This document shows, piece after piece, positions 1 to 10,334 of a DNA stretch of 64,000 bases (the stretch's first letter is position 1; each line of letters begins with the position of its first letter). The notes beneath the pieces were generated by a model. It searched no databases and had not been told where the DNA came from. It saw only the letters and a program-made list of their open reading frames with translations. The position numbers and the translations under genes are program-made. The stretch covers positions 13,022,562 to 13,086,561 of the forward strand of contig OY759217.1 in the NCBI GenBank assembly GCA_963662175.1, read 5' to 3'. The DNA is from Aradus depressus. Its lineage: Eukaryota; Arthropoda; Insecta; Hemiptera; Aradidae.

Positions 1-139
1 TTATGTTCAATGTACGACTTTGCTTTATTTACAAACAACACTCCCAATAAGAATATCCCCTCTTTATTTTTCCCACTTCCTCTCAGTCTTCAAAAAGTGA
101 TCAAGATGAGTACCTATTAAAAAGAATATTTCTCTTTCG

Positions 140-420
140 ATTTTCCAAAAAATAAAAGTTATCAACGCGGTGGAAAGCGGTGCAAAAAAAAAAAAAAAAA
201 AGGATGTAGCAAAGACGTTTGGGATCCCTCCATTCACGCTTTCGACGATTCTTAAAAATAAAGAGAAACTTTTCAAGAGTACACAGTACACATCGAAGAT
301 GGCTAGAGAATCATTAAGTACTTTCCGCAAATACTTGATCAGGACGGAAGTCGATGATAATGAATTTTCAGCGTTGGTGACGGTAGAAAATGCTATCGTG
401 GATGCCAGTGATTAATACGG
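140..420 (+). pseudogene. pogo/Tigger-type transposase relic, N- and C-terminal pieces
   Basis: An 81-codon open frame at 170-415 keeps two separated pieces of a pogo/Tigger (Tc1-mariner superfamily) transposase. The first, with KKDVAKTFGIPPFTLSTILK, is the start of the CENP-B/Psq-type helix-turn-helix that binds transposon ends. The second, ending FSALVTVENAIVDASD then a stop, looks like the far C-terminus. Reading the same frame upstream gives a further Tigger-like residue run (VINAVESG) before stops. The whole central DDE catalytic domain is missing, so this is an internally deleted copy with no activity. A poly-A run at 184-200 encodes the Lys tract and may be a slippage product. Family assignment rests on motif recognition; terminal repeats were not located. 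Confidence 0.7.
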
Positions 421-950
421 CAAAAACCATTCTCGATTTTTTCGATTAGAGTCGTGTTTTTGTATTTTTTTTTATACATACATTTTTTTTGTACATACAT
501 ATTATACATTTTAATTACATACGTACATACATATTTACATGACATATACATATAATACACAAAATGAACATAGCGAGTGATTAATTTTGATTTTCATAAT
601 ATAATCATGTAGGTATATATCTCAATAAGTTTTTCTGAGGTCCCTTGAATTTCAAATTATCGAAAATGGACTGTATTTTGAATGAAATTTCCATCTCCGA
701 AAAAGTGTTGCCTCATTTTATACTGTGTGTCGCCTGGATGTAGGCGTTCGTTGTGCATATCAAATGAGCCAGTTTGATTGTTTGAAAAACAACGGTTTAT
801 GGTCTCGAAATATAACCCATTTCCGGTTCGACTTATCTTTTACAATTATATTCTTTGGATCTCAGAATATAAAAATTGAAGTAATTATTAACACTTGATT
901 TCAACGTATTTCATACGTCACGTTATTGTTTTTCGGATAAAGATTTACTG
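421..950. other. AT-rich intergenic stretch, nothing recognised
   Basis: AT-rich sequence with several T runs and a degenerate ACATACAT-type microsatellite at about 475-560. Part may be the 3' flank of the Tigger relic. No coding signal or clear repeat boundary is visible. Confidence 0.5.
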
Positions 951-954
951 TTTC

Positions 955-1020
955 GGTGTGTACACCTAGGGACCTAAGTATCCAATACTCTTAATCCATT
1001 CTCGTAGCGCTATCGAAGCC
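955..1020 (-). mobile_element. 3' tail of the RNase H-bearing LINE family
   Basis: The stretch with CACCTAGGGACCTAAG matches, in reverse complement, the 3' end of the LINE at 12000-12968 and the relic at 18593-18900. Only the extreme 3' end is present, as expected for severe 5' truncation. Confidence 0.55.
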
Positions 1021-1124
1021 ATAAAATTGTGTTATCTATGTTTAATATCTATGGATAATATCTTTAAAGAGGACCTGACATTGTACAGGTTCAGGAACGC
1101 CATTTATTATTTAACAGTCTTTCC

Positions 1125-1510
1125 TGACGGAGTGCTCAAGGTTTGGTTACCTTTCAGATAAATAAAAACCTTAAGGCTTCAACGGGTTTGAACCCGCAAT
1201 CATGATTCCAGCAGGAAATCGGCCGAAAATCGAACAGTTGAATCTGATGTACGAACATTTCTGTTTTCTGTTTTTTTTTTTCAGAAATGTAGAGGAATGA
1301 GTGCCGCAACCAGTATATATGCAGTGCAACCTGTATATATGTGTACCCTGAACCCCCATAGATGGTACGTTGAGCGATGGTCCCGAGCCTGTACGATGTC
1401 AGATATTCGTTAAAGACCTCAACCCTTGGTGAATAAGCCAGGGTAGACAAAATTTAGAACTCCCATTGAAGAGTCACCACCACCGGAGTGACAAAAGAGC
1501 GCTGGTAGTA
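1125..1510. mobile_element. Two old SINE fragments in opposite orientation
   Basis: About 1125-1215 is the tRNA-like 5' part on the minus strand, with a GGGTTTGAACCC box. About 1360-1505 is the 3' body on the plus strand, including GAGCGATGGTCCCGAGCC and the AAGAGCGCTGGTAGTAGGCG block. Both are diverged. They are either two insertions or one rearranged copy. Confidence 0.7.
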
Positions 1511-1572
1511 GGCGATTGAAAATAACAAAAAAAAAATATACATTAAAAAACTTAACTCTAAAAAAAATATTC

Positions 1573-1758
1573 TAGTGGTTAAATAGGTACTTTTCTTGCC
1601 TTTTATTTTCAGTGAAAGTATTTATTATATCATTCATAGCTGAAGAAGATTTTAGTTTCTTAAGTTCTTCTTTTTCTATGGACAGTATTGATAAGTCCGA
1701 TAGATGTTCTTGTCCCATAGAAGTTCTAAGATAATTTTTAATAACTTTTAATTTAGAA
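1573..1758 (-). pseudogene. hAT transposase C-terminal (hATC dimerisation) relic
   Basis: Reading the reverse complement gives about 60 codons with LRTSMGQEHLSDLSILSIEK, closely resembling the hATC dimerisation region of hAT transposases (typical form: LRNTMGQxRLxxLxxLxIE). A stop follows about 30 residues later and another stop lies just upstream. It is therefore an isolated C-terminal exon-sized remnant without the RNase H-fold catalytic domain or BED finger. The GC-rich GGGCCCCTCTAGCTTGGGGG at 1827-1846 beside it resembles the subterminal sequence of ZMYM-type hAT elements, but I could not define both terminal repeats. A second, independent hATC relic lies at 54160-54378. Confidence 0.75.
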
Positions 1759-1766
1759 AGTTAGGC

Positions 1767-2540
1767 TTGGCTTTTATTAATATGACTGTGGATAACATTT
1801 TACGATTTTTCGCTTACACATGTTGGGGCCCCTCTAGCTTGGGGGCCCTGTATCATTGGAACAACCCAAAAATTAGTCCGCTGAAAGGCTCATTAAGCAA
1901 GAAAAATCGCAAAATGCCAAAAAATATGTTTAAGTATGAAATTGAATCAGATTTGAATTTGTGTTCACTTAATTGAGCTGTGATCCGATTGAGCCCTAAC
2001 TTAACTATTGAGTGACTCTCAGCTCAAATAGTTCCGAATTGTGGAAGATATAAGGTGTTGTAGAGGCGGCAACACTGCGTTAACATATAAATGATGTCAT
2101 TCAGATAACCGAGACCTCACTTGCTAAACACGATAAGTGTGGCGCGGTTAACCAAAACGTCTACAACTCACCGATGTTTTCCATACAAACAACATGGCGC
2201 CTAAAGCACTACAATTCGTCGTCCAATGCTTCAAATGTTATTTTTTGAGCCCTATATTCACCTTGTCCTAGATTTGAAGTTAATTTACCATACTACCTAC
2301 GGGAAGTTGTATTTAAACAATTAAATTTTATGACCCCAGGCTTTTATCTTTAATTATAACTTTAAGTACATATAATAACTTCATATAAAGAGAGCATAAG
2401 TTATTTATGAAAATTTGTTTTTTGAACTGCACGTATCAACTACTTACACTCTATATTACATGGTAATTGTTTTATTATATTTCGGTAACGCTTTTTCGTT
2501 ACATTGACATTTATTTATTAAACTTTATTTTCATAGAATT
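1767..2540. other. Non-coding stretch between hAT relic and foldback
   Basis: A 69-codon open frame at 1767-1976 has no recognisable domain and is probably chance or hAT-derived. The rest is AT-rich with no visible gene. Confidence 0.4.
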
Positions 2541-2545
2541 AAAAT

Positions 2546-2950
2546 ATGTTGTCTTCCCACAGTTTTATTTTAGACCAGAACCGGTTTTCGACGCAACATT
2601 GTCTTCATCAGTGGTTCATCTATCATATAATAACAAAATATACAAATAATAAAAAGTATAAATAGTACAAGAGTAACAAGATACAAATTATAAAATTAAC
2701 TTACCCCACCCACACAGCACAGCGGTAAAAAGACAACTGGCATTGCTCTTCTAACCGCTGTGCTGTGTGGGTGGGGTAAGTTTTTTTTTTTTTTTTTACA
2801 ATTTTTATCATCTTACTCCGTACCCTGATGCTTTAAGAGTTATTTATACTTTTTATTATTTGTTATTCTATGATAGATGAACCACTGGTGATGACACTGT
2901 TGCTTTGAAAACCGGTTCTGGTCTAAAATAAAACAGTGGGAAGACAACAT
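2546..2950. mobile_element. Foldback element, about 405 bp, near-complete palindrome
   Basis: The left terminus ATGTTGTCTTCCCAC is the reverse complement of the right terminus, and the outer arms share GACCAGAACCGG(T/C)TTT. The centre is another exact inverted pair, CTTACCCCACCCACACAGCA and its complement, around a ~35-base loop (about 2700-2780). Almost the whole element could fold into one hairpin. No ORF. No clear target duplication was found. Confidence 0.8.
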
Positions 2951-3099
2951 CTTTTATTTCTGTAAGAAATCTCGTCCCACATCTTACTATCACATATTAA
3001 GCTTTATTCTAGTCCTGATGTACATGTACACATCTCTTTCATAATATTGACTACTTTAAATATAAAATATTGTAATTCATTTCCTTCAATTTGTCATTT

Positions 3100-3245
3100 T
3101 TAAAATTAAGAAGTATCACAGCTGTCTGATTTCTCCCCTCTTGACATTGCCATTTTCTCTCTCTCTCTCTCTCTCTTTTTCTTAGCACTTTTGCTTGTGT
3201 ATATTTTTGATACAGTTGTAAATAATAATAATAAAAAAAAATTAA
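3100..3245 (+). mobile_element. 3' end of a Jockey-like LINE
   Basis: TTTCTCCCCTCTTGACATT, then CT repeats, TTAGCAC(T)TTTGCTTGT and an A-rich end match the 3' untranslated tail of the LINE relic at 60045-60730. Only the tail is present (strong 5' truncation). A (CT)n microsatellite at about 3157-3175 lies within it. Confidence 0.65.
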
Positions 3246-3625
3246 ACTTCCTTCGGGAATTTGTACATATTTAAAAACCAAAAGTTTATGTCTGACCCGA
3301 CGGTTCCAGAACCGGACTGAACTTGGGTCCATGCTTGGTTCGAGATCTGGACACGGGTTTAGGGATCAAGACCCAGAACCGGATAATTCGTGTATCGCTT
3401 CTTTGAAATAATGGATAGCCCGAAACATATAATATATCGTTTCGATAAATTTATTCTGTCGGGTGTTATCGTGTAAACAGACACACACACACACACAAAG
3501 CCATACAAATGATTTTTTCCTTTTATTTCTAGAATTAGGGAGTCCAGAAAAGAAAGAAAAAAAATCTATATGGGTGTGTGTGTATATAGGGGTATACTTC
3601 ATACAGCTTGGAAAATAAAAAGTAA
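3246..3625. other. Non-coding stretch with a CA microsatellite
   Basis: It contains an (AC)n run at about 3480-3497 and a GT run at about 3571-3584. Open frames here are low-complexity and not convincing. Confidence 0.5.
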
Positions 3626-3627
3626 AT

Positions 3628-3735
3628 CATAGTATATGATATCATAGTAGAGTGGAAAACGAAAGTTGTATATCATATCATAGTAGAGTGGAAAACGAAA
3701 GTTGTATATCATATCATAGTAGAGATGAATACTTA
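3628..3735 (+). repeat. Short minisatellite, unit about 41 bp, 2.5 copies
   Basis: ATATCATAGTAGAGTGGAAA and ACGAAAGTTGTATATC recur at a spacing of about 41 bp. Shorter TAGTAGAGTGG pieces continue to the SINE at 3764 and reappear after it. Confidence 0.8.
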
Positions 3736-3763
3736 CCAGAGTAGAATATATAGTAGAGTGGAG

Positions 3764-4100
3764 GGCGCCGGTAGCTCAGTGGTATGCGTGCTTGATTTCT
3801 GAGCTCAAGATCGTGGGTTCGTAACCCGACCGAGGCCTTAGTTTATTTTATACGGGAGGTAAAATAAACTTAAGCACGCCGTACTTCGGATGGGACGTTA
3901 AGCGATGGTTCCGAGCCTGTACGATGTCAGGTACTCGTTAAAGACCCTCACTCTAGGTGAATAAAAATTTAGGGTAGGGAAAATTTAGGACTCCCACAGT
4001 AGAGACGGGCTCATGTCCACCAGAGTGACGAAAGAGCGCTCTGGTAGTAGGCGATATGACCTCGTAGTTAAAGCTTGGGCATGAGTCATAAAACCTAACC
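3764..4100 (+). mobile_element. tRNA-derived SINE, full-length reference copy
   Basis: The 5' end GGCGCCGG is followed by an internal Pol III A box (TAGCTCAGTGGT, 3772-3783) and B box (GGTTCGTAACC, 3816-3826), the arrangement of tRNA genes and tRNA-derived SINEs. Next come a hairpin module (TTTATTTTA, loop, TAAAATAAA), a ~200-bp unique body, and a tail ATAAAACCTAACC. It is flanked by a perfect 12-bp direct repeat TATAGTAGAGTG (3749-3760 and 4101-4112), the signature of target-primed reverse transcription. It encodes no protein and would need a partner LINE. It recurs about 26 times in the window, whole or in pieces. Confidence 0.93.
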
Positions 4101-4112
4101 TATAGTAGAGTG

Positions 4113-4377
4113 CAGTGACGGATTCAAGGGGGGAGGGGTAAAATCAGAATTACCCCCCCTTCCTCCCCCCTAGCGCAGAGGCTCATAAGTCAGTTTCGTT
4201 AAGGATAAAGAAATATGCACGTTAAATTGGGAAAGACGTCCTATTGATGCGCGAAGGACCTCTTGCGGTCTTGCGCACAGACTTTAATGACGTCAATCGT
4301 TTACAGACTCAGACTGTTACTCAACCTGTCAACAAAAATTTACCCCCTTCTCCTGAACATCCTGGATCCGCCCTTAG
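4113..4377. mobile_element. hAT MITE, 265 bp, with 8-bp target duplication
   Basis: It starts CAGTGACGGATTC and ends GGATCCGCCCTTAG, giving imperfect hAT-like terminal repeats. It is flanked by the exact 8-bp repeat GTAGAGTG (4105-4112 and 4378-4385), the hAT target size. The left duplication overlaps the right duplication of the SINE, so the MITE landed at the SINE boundary. No transposase coding. Confidence 0.82.
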
Positions 4378-4385
4378 GTAGAGTG

Positions 4386-4836
4386 GAATACCACAGTTGT
4401 ATTTCATAGAGTGATATAAGCCTTACCAAATTTAATAATATCGTCTTCACTTGGCAGAAATCTACAGAATGGAATGATGGAAGATCACTTGTGAGTCACT
4501 GTCACATCAGGAGTCAGACGGTGAGGTTAGTTTGCCGTCTGGTGAGTGAGTGCTGGAGATGTCTGAAATTACGGTACCAGAGCAGGAGGTATGCTCCGAG
4601 GCCAATGCCCCCCCACCTCATCTCTACCTACGAGGGTTTTATAGTTCGGAACATTAGCGTACAGCATCGCTGGAGAAGGAACTCATGACTATACCCTTCC
4701 GACCAGTCGCGGATCTCCTATTTAAAATAGGTATGACATGGAAGTGTGATATGATAGCGTATTTGAGGATGAAGACGTAATTGGAGGATCGTGGTAATTG
4801 TATACGTCACACAATTTTGAACATCAAAATAGTTTA
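4386..4836. other. Non-coding stretch, nothing firmly recognised
   Basis: A 65-codon frame at 4491-4688 is basic but shows no known domain. No repeat boundary was identified. Confidence 0.35.
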
Positions 4837-5574
4837 TAATTAGATACTACAAACCAATATTAAATTTTAGAATTTAAACACATATGAAATGTATAATGAT
4901 AATCATTCAGTTCAACATGCTACCCATGGAAATAAATAATTTTGTCAATGTGGACCTAATCTGTCTCTCTGAAACCTGGCTTCACAGCGACAACTTGAAT
5001 CCCCCTTCTTGCCTGGACCAATATGAAGTATACTCGACCAAAGCGGTGAAAACAGTCAGTGTTCGGAGAGCCAGCGGAGCTGTGTTTCTGAAGAACAGTG
5101 TTGTAACTTGTGATAAAGTGTTAATATCCAATAGTCAGTGGCTTTGTTTGCTTGTCAAATAGGTGAAACTAGTTTAATATTGTCTGTGAACGTGTTTTTT
5201 TAGTTTTTCTAATCTCAGGATTAATTGTGATATAGTTTTTAATATTATTATTGATTGTCTTATTTCAAAATTCAAGAGGAAGCCATTTTTTAATTTGTAT
5301 TTCCATATTTATCCATTTCATTTTTTGAATATAATTATTTCATCTCAATACTTTACCATGTCAATTTTCGTTTCTTTTTTTTCACTGTAGCTGATATACT
5401 TTATATATATTATTTTTTATATTTTTCAATTTTATTTAAGAAGGCTGGCTGAACTCCTTCCAATGATATGTATTTTATTTCAAATGGAATAAAGATTATT
5501 ATAATTACATACTACAAACTAATATTAAATTTTAGAATTTAAACACATATGAAATGTATAATAATAATCATTTA
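4837..5574 (+). mobile_element. Internally deleted LINE between 73-bp direct repeats
   Basis: The insert (about 4910-5501) encodes a short piece of an apurinic-like endonuclease domain, VDLICLSETWLHSD, where the conserved Glu of non-LTR endonucleases is visible. The frame ends at 5162, followed directly by AT-rich 3' UTR-like sequence ending AATGGAATAAAGATTATTAT. The reverse transcriptase is absent. Copies of one 73-bp sequence, differing at about four sites, sit at 4837-4909 and 5502-5574. They look like an unusually long target duplication, or a pre-existing tandem duplication. The clade is probably CR1/L2/RTE-like; this is inference. Confidence 0.7.
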
Positions 5575-5584
5575 CTAAAAAAAA

Positions 5585-6215
5585 CTTGTACTTCCCCAGT
5601 CCGAATTAATCAACTAAGTTTTCGTTCTGCTTCCAAAACCAATGGGAAGGGCCTTTTGAGTGGAGCCCATTCCACTGCGCCCCATCCTGCCTTCTCCTTT
5701 GGCCCATTTGACTGAAAATCAGTAAGTCGTCGTTATGGGGTTCTGGATACACATTTAAAATGTTGTGTCAATACATCAATTTTTCCGAGAGTTATCGTGT
5801 TCACAGACACAGAAACATACAGATAGACATTCATTGCATAGGCAGGTATTAATTTTTTGATATAAGCCCCCCTCTGATCCCCCTTACTTATGGCTGATTT
5901 TGCGGAAAATTAATAGGTGTGGACCTTATATATGTGTGAATTTACATATGAAATTTTGTGTCAATATATTCATTGCAATGGCAGTTATTAGAGTTTTTGT
6001 GTTTAGCCTCCTCCCTCACTTTAGCCAGAGAATTTGGCATATAAAAGTTCATTTCGTTAAATTCATTCTATCGGGAGTACTCACAGATACACCCACCCAT
6101 TTGTATTTCACATTTTTGGAATCAGGGTCGGAAAACATGAAATCCCGAAACGTAACATCAAATTTCTGACAGATTTCATAACTTTCCCGAAACTTGCGAA
6201 CTAAAATTAACAAAA
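5585..6215 (+). repeat. Family A interspersed repeat
   Basis: Copy of a ~0.6-kb non-coding family seen at least ten times here. Diagnostic blocks in order: TTGTACTTCCCCAG start, CCAAAACCAATGGG, TTTGTGTCAATACATC, GATTTTGCGGAAAATTAATA, TATCGGGAGTACTCACAGA, GGAAAACATGAAATCC and a degenerate terminal hairpin. The 89-codon frame at 5900-6169 lies inside and is a by-product. Confidence 0.75.
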
Positions 6216-6984
6216 TATACCTAGTTATTATTGTTCTTTAATATTGTCCTGCATTCCTGAGATTTTTAAAATAATATTAAATTATTAAGTGTAATAATTG
6301 CCTGAGAGATCTAAGAGAGAGGGGAAAGTTGGTCCATAGTGAATATAAAATTATAATATAAAAAAATAATAAAATAAAATATATAAATCCCTTTTTGCAG
6401 TAAGCTTCCATATAAAATCATATCGGTTACCTTACAATTTTTTTTTTTTTCGCATTTATGTTGAATTGAACATAATACTGAACATACTGAAATATAATTA
6501 AACATAATGAACATTTCTCGGAAGGGGCAAAAACCCCGAGAGAAATTCTTTATATTTTTCCTGCCATAATGTCGTATTTGTGAACATTTCAGGAAGAAAA
6601 CCGTACAATCTAGGTATATCCTTATAAAGGTTCCATTTTTCGGCTTTCATTCTTTGAAACTCTAAAAAACGCACAACTTAGGAACGCTACTAGTCGTGTT
6701 TATGGTTGTTATTTGCTACTCTTTCAACGAAAAAAAAAAATAAACAAACAACAGTTGTGGACAAAACATTTGTAAATTATTCATGTATGTAACTTCAGTT
6801 CAAGGCTACTGACAACAAAAACCAAATTATGTTAAATTCCATTTTTCATATCCTCATATTAAAGACCGGACCAGAAAAGTATCCTTGGAGACGTCACCCT
6901 AGCAAGAAAGTTTTCAAGAGGATTGTGGTCAATCTCCGGAAAGGTGAATATGCGGCTAGACGGCAAAGAACAGAATAAGAAAAA
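6216..6984. other. AT-rich stretch, nothing recognised
   Basis: Low-complexity A/T runs. The minus-strand 67-codon frame at 6311-6514 is compositionally AT-rich chance coding. No repeat assignment was made. Confidence 0.4.
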
Positions 6985-7842
6985 CGTGCAACTTTAAACG
7001 TTTTTTTCCGAGAACTACTTGACGTATCAAAAATCTGTTTGCACAGTTCTTCCTTGTTTCTTTAGTACTTTAATAAAATGTAATGAAACTTAAGGGTCAA
7101 AAGGTAACCTCGCCCTTCGAAGGGCAGTGTGAGCCATTAAAAGGGTAATTTTTGTCTTTTCGAGGACGCCATTCTATAGCTCTCGGCGAGTGCTACAACT
7201 TTAGTCCTATGCACATTTTTGATATCTCTAACCGTTTAGGAGTTATTTCACTTGTGGCCCGCTTATCTGGGCCACCCTGTGTATTGTCCTAATATCCACA
7301 GCCTTGGATTCTCTGCAAGTTTGTTGATGGTTGTCATGCAGACTGCGGCCATCACGTTCCCTCTGAGCTACCTACGTCCTAATTGGTCACTTGTACCACC
7401 AACTCGACGATATATTGATTACAAATAATAATAGAGGTTATTGGCTTGACAAGGGACTATCGGTAAAGAATTAGTACTTAACGCTGGGTCCGCAGCTATT
7501 GATTTGAAATGAATAATTGAATACTTCCAGTTGGGGCGGAGGACTTTATCAACTCCAATACAATCCGCGACATACTTCTAGTGCAAGTCAAAACAGAAGT
7601 TACAAATCTACAAACTTCTTGTTTTTATTGCTTAACTAAAACTATAACTTCTGCAAGTTCTTATCATAATACACTGCTTATTTATCCAATATTTTATTTT
7701 GTTGGTGTTTAGGTTTGATCATCAGGGGCCATGTCTTCTATACAAATATATAGTTGGTTGGTTATTGTGACTCATGATCGGGCTTTAACTACGAGGTCAT
7801 ATCGCTCATTTGTTGCAACTACGGCATAACTCAATGCCAGAC
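6985..7842 (+). repeat. Inverted duplication, arm 1
   Basis: About 850 bp that reappears almost unchanged in reverse complement at 33692-34548. It includes the block ACCGTTTAGGAGTTATTTCA...GGGCCACCCTGTGTATTGT and, at 7755-7810, the 3' tail of a minus-strand SINE plus the edge of a small MITE. Because both arms share the SINE junction, duplication after SINE insertion is likely. Confidence 0.8.
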
Positions 7843-7942
7843 AATGAACTCCATCTCCATCGCCGAAATTTCCTGCGCTCTGAAAAATTTCTTATCATGA
7901 ATAGTTCGTTGCATCAACGCAAGAGGGAGACAATTTGAAATA

Positions 7943-8045
7943 TAGCTCTCGGCGAGTGCTACAACTTTAGTCCTATACACAATTTTGATATCTCTAACCG
8001 TTTAGGAGTTATTTCACTTGTGGCCCGCTTATCTGAACCACCCTG
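7943..8045 (+). repeat. Second copy of the GGCCACCCTGT repeat end
   Basis: ATAGCTCTCGGCGAGTGCTA through TGAACCACCCTGTCTAT repeats 7180-7280 within the same kilobase, so this block is itself dispersed. Confidence 0.7.
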
Positions 8046-8474
8046 TCTATAAAACGACTAAAGTTATTGCAACTCGAAGATTGTGTTCCATGCGAAAATG
8101 GTCAACGTCAAAACGTATTCTGGGGACCTTGAAACGTGAAACTCGATCTCGGTTTTTCGCACGATTACAATACTCCCTTATACTGATTATGATTTGTTGT
8201 GACTATGTACATAGTGTGTTGTTTAGATCAAAGAGGCCTAAAGGTCTGTGATTTGACCACACGATCGAGTGTAGTGTAGATGTATTGACCTGATTGTACA
8301 CTGTTTGACCTCGCACTCCACCAGAGCTCCGCACTCATTAATATTATATACCACGTATATACCACTTCCTAGCAGACAAGGGGATTACGGGAATATCCGT
8401 TAACATATTCGCTAACAATCAGGCGATTAATGAGAGCTTATTATTCATATTTGGAAGTATTAACAAAAATAAAA
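8046..8474. other. Stretch without recognised gene
   Basis: It continues from the repeat end into unassigned sequence. The 77-codon frame at 8018-8251 overlaps the repeat end and has no recognisable domain. Confidence 0.35.
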
Positions 8475-8580
8475 AAGTGAATCAACGGCTATGTACTTCC
8501 CCAGCAAAAATTAACGAATTAAGATGTTGCTCTCTCTCCAAAATCAATCTGGCTTCTGAATTATCATGATATATTTTGTG
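8475..8580 (+). repeat. Family A, 5' fragment
   Basis: TGTACTTCCCCAGC and CTCTCCAAAATCAATC match the start of family A copies; the rest is missing. Confidence 0.6.
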
Positions 8581-8629
8581 TCATGTTAATTAAAAACATA
8601 CATAAATGTTAAATAAATATAAAATAAAA

Positions 8630-9750
8630 AATAAAATTAATAATAAATAATAAAATTACCGCATTTATTGTAGATATTATAGCTGGTCTTCTACTAAATT
8701 TTGATTTCTACAATAGTTTCCGAAAAGGGCCTTAAAAAAATATCGAAAGTTCAAGACGTGCAATTTTGAAGAAAGTGCGCATATTTAAAAAAATTTAAAT
8801 TAACAAATTTTTCATTTGGATTTATTTCTTCTAAATTTACTAAAGAGAAGTTAGCTTACTGGGTTCTGAAGGAAATGAATAGCATATAATTAGGTTTATT
8901 TTACTTAACCTACATTTTAAATAAAATCAGAATATCAATATCAAAAAAAATCAAGGGGCGCCGATAGCTCAGTGGTATGCGTGCTTGACTTCTGAGCTCA
9001 AGAACGTGGGTTCGTAGCCCGACCGAGGCCCTTAGTTTATTTTATCTGGGAGATAAAATAAACTTAAACACGCCGTCCTTCGGATGGGACGTTAAGCGAT
9101 GGTCCCGAGCCTGTACGATGTCAGGTACTCGATAAAGACCCCTACCCTAGGTGAATAAAAAAATTTAGGGTAGGCAAAATTTAGGACTCCCACAGTAGAA
9201 TCGGGCTCATGTCCACCAGAGTGACGAAAGAGCGCTCTGGTAGTAGGCGATATGATCTCGTAGTTAAAAGCCCGGGCGTGAGTCATAAACCCTAACCCCC
9301 CCTAACCCTCAAAAAAATCAAATTAAAATTAAAAAAAACATCTTACAAACTAATTTCTACATCTATTTTAGTCTCTTTTCTTTTTAAATATTGTGGCCAT
9401 TCTTTAAATCAAAGTTATTTTTTATATAAATAAATAAAAGTACCTTTGCGGACTGTTATTTTCACTCCTACATGGTTCACTACCTTAAGCCTAAAAACAC
9501 TTCTCTCTAGACTGTCCACTTCCACATCTCTCCTTAGACTGTCTCACAATATTTAAAACAGCTGATCGTCTTTTGTTCTCCATTCATTGGTTGTTCACAT
9601 TTTGTTTTAAAACAAAATGCGACTAGTCCATCTTTGTATATTTATTCACTTATTAGGTTACTTGACTTATTATTCATACCTAACAGCTGTTTTCATACAA
9701 ATAATAATAATTAATTTTATTATATATTAATAATCTTAATGTGAGTACAA
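8630..9750. repeat. Diverged interspersed repeat split by a SINE
   Basis: 8630-8830 (with AAAAGTTCAAGACGTGCAAT-like sequence) and 9370-9700 (with AACAGCTGAT and TTGTTTTAAAA) have counterparts in the same order at 42530-42720 and 43080-43300. This is an older duplicated or repetitive segment. The copy here is interrupted by the SINE at 8957-9309. No coding. Confidence 0.6.
8957..9309 (+). mobile_element. tRNA-derived SINE, full length
   Basis: Same structure as 3764-4100. The tail reads CATAAACCCTAACC then CCCTAACCCT. It is flanked by CAAAAAAAATCAA (8942-8954) and CAAAAAAATCAAA (9310-9322), a 13-bp near-perfect target duplication. Confidence 0.9.
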
Positions 9751-9784
9751 TTTTTACATCACAGTCGATTCATTTATTACATCC

Positions 9785-10325
9785 CCAGTTTTTACGGTTT
9801 TTGATCGAGCCGCTCTTCTCCGATCTCCGCTTTTTTATGTGGTTATGAATCTAAATATAAAATTTCGTGTCGATACATTCATTACGGCAGTTAGTAGCGT
9901 TTCAGAGTTAAACCTTTCCCTTAACCCCCTTCCCTTTGACCGATTTGGCTGAAAATCGATATGGGTGGTCCTTACGGGGTTTTGTCCACACATATAAAAG
10001 TTTGTGTCGATACATTCATTCTATCAGCTGTTATTACACATTTTATGTGAAGCCTTGCCCCTAATCGCCCCCTCCCCTTAGGTCAATTTGGCTGAATAAT
10101 AATAGATGTCGTCGTTAGAGGATTCTGAATTCACATATATAATTTCGTGTCGATAAATGTATTCTATCGGGAATTATCGTGTTCACCAGACACACAAACA
10201 AACAGACAGACAGCATTTTTTTTTTTCATATTTGGAATCTAGAGGTCGGAAAACATGAAATTCCGTTGAAAACTCCGCTTCGAATTTTTGATACATAACT
10301 TACCCTGTACTTCGTTGAGCTGTGG
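9785..10325 (+). repeat. Family A interspersed repeat
   Basis: Ordered blocks ATTTCGTGTCGATACATTCA, GATTTGGCTGAAAATCGATA, CTATCGGGAATTATCGTGTT, GGAAAACATGAAATTCCGTT and the terminal hairpin near 10306-10340 (TACTTCGTTGAGCTGTGGAA) are all present. Confidence 0.8.
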
Positions 10326-10334
10326 AAGTAAAAA

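Noticed and set aside
3764..3840. A genuine tRNA gene
   Set aside because: The tRNA-like head is continuous with a SINE body, is flanked by target duplications and occurs in many copies; the cloverleaf is imperfect.
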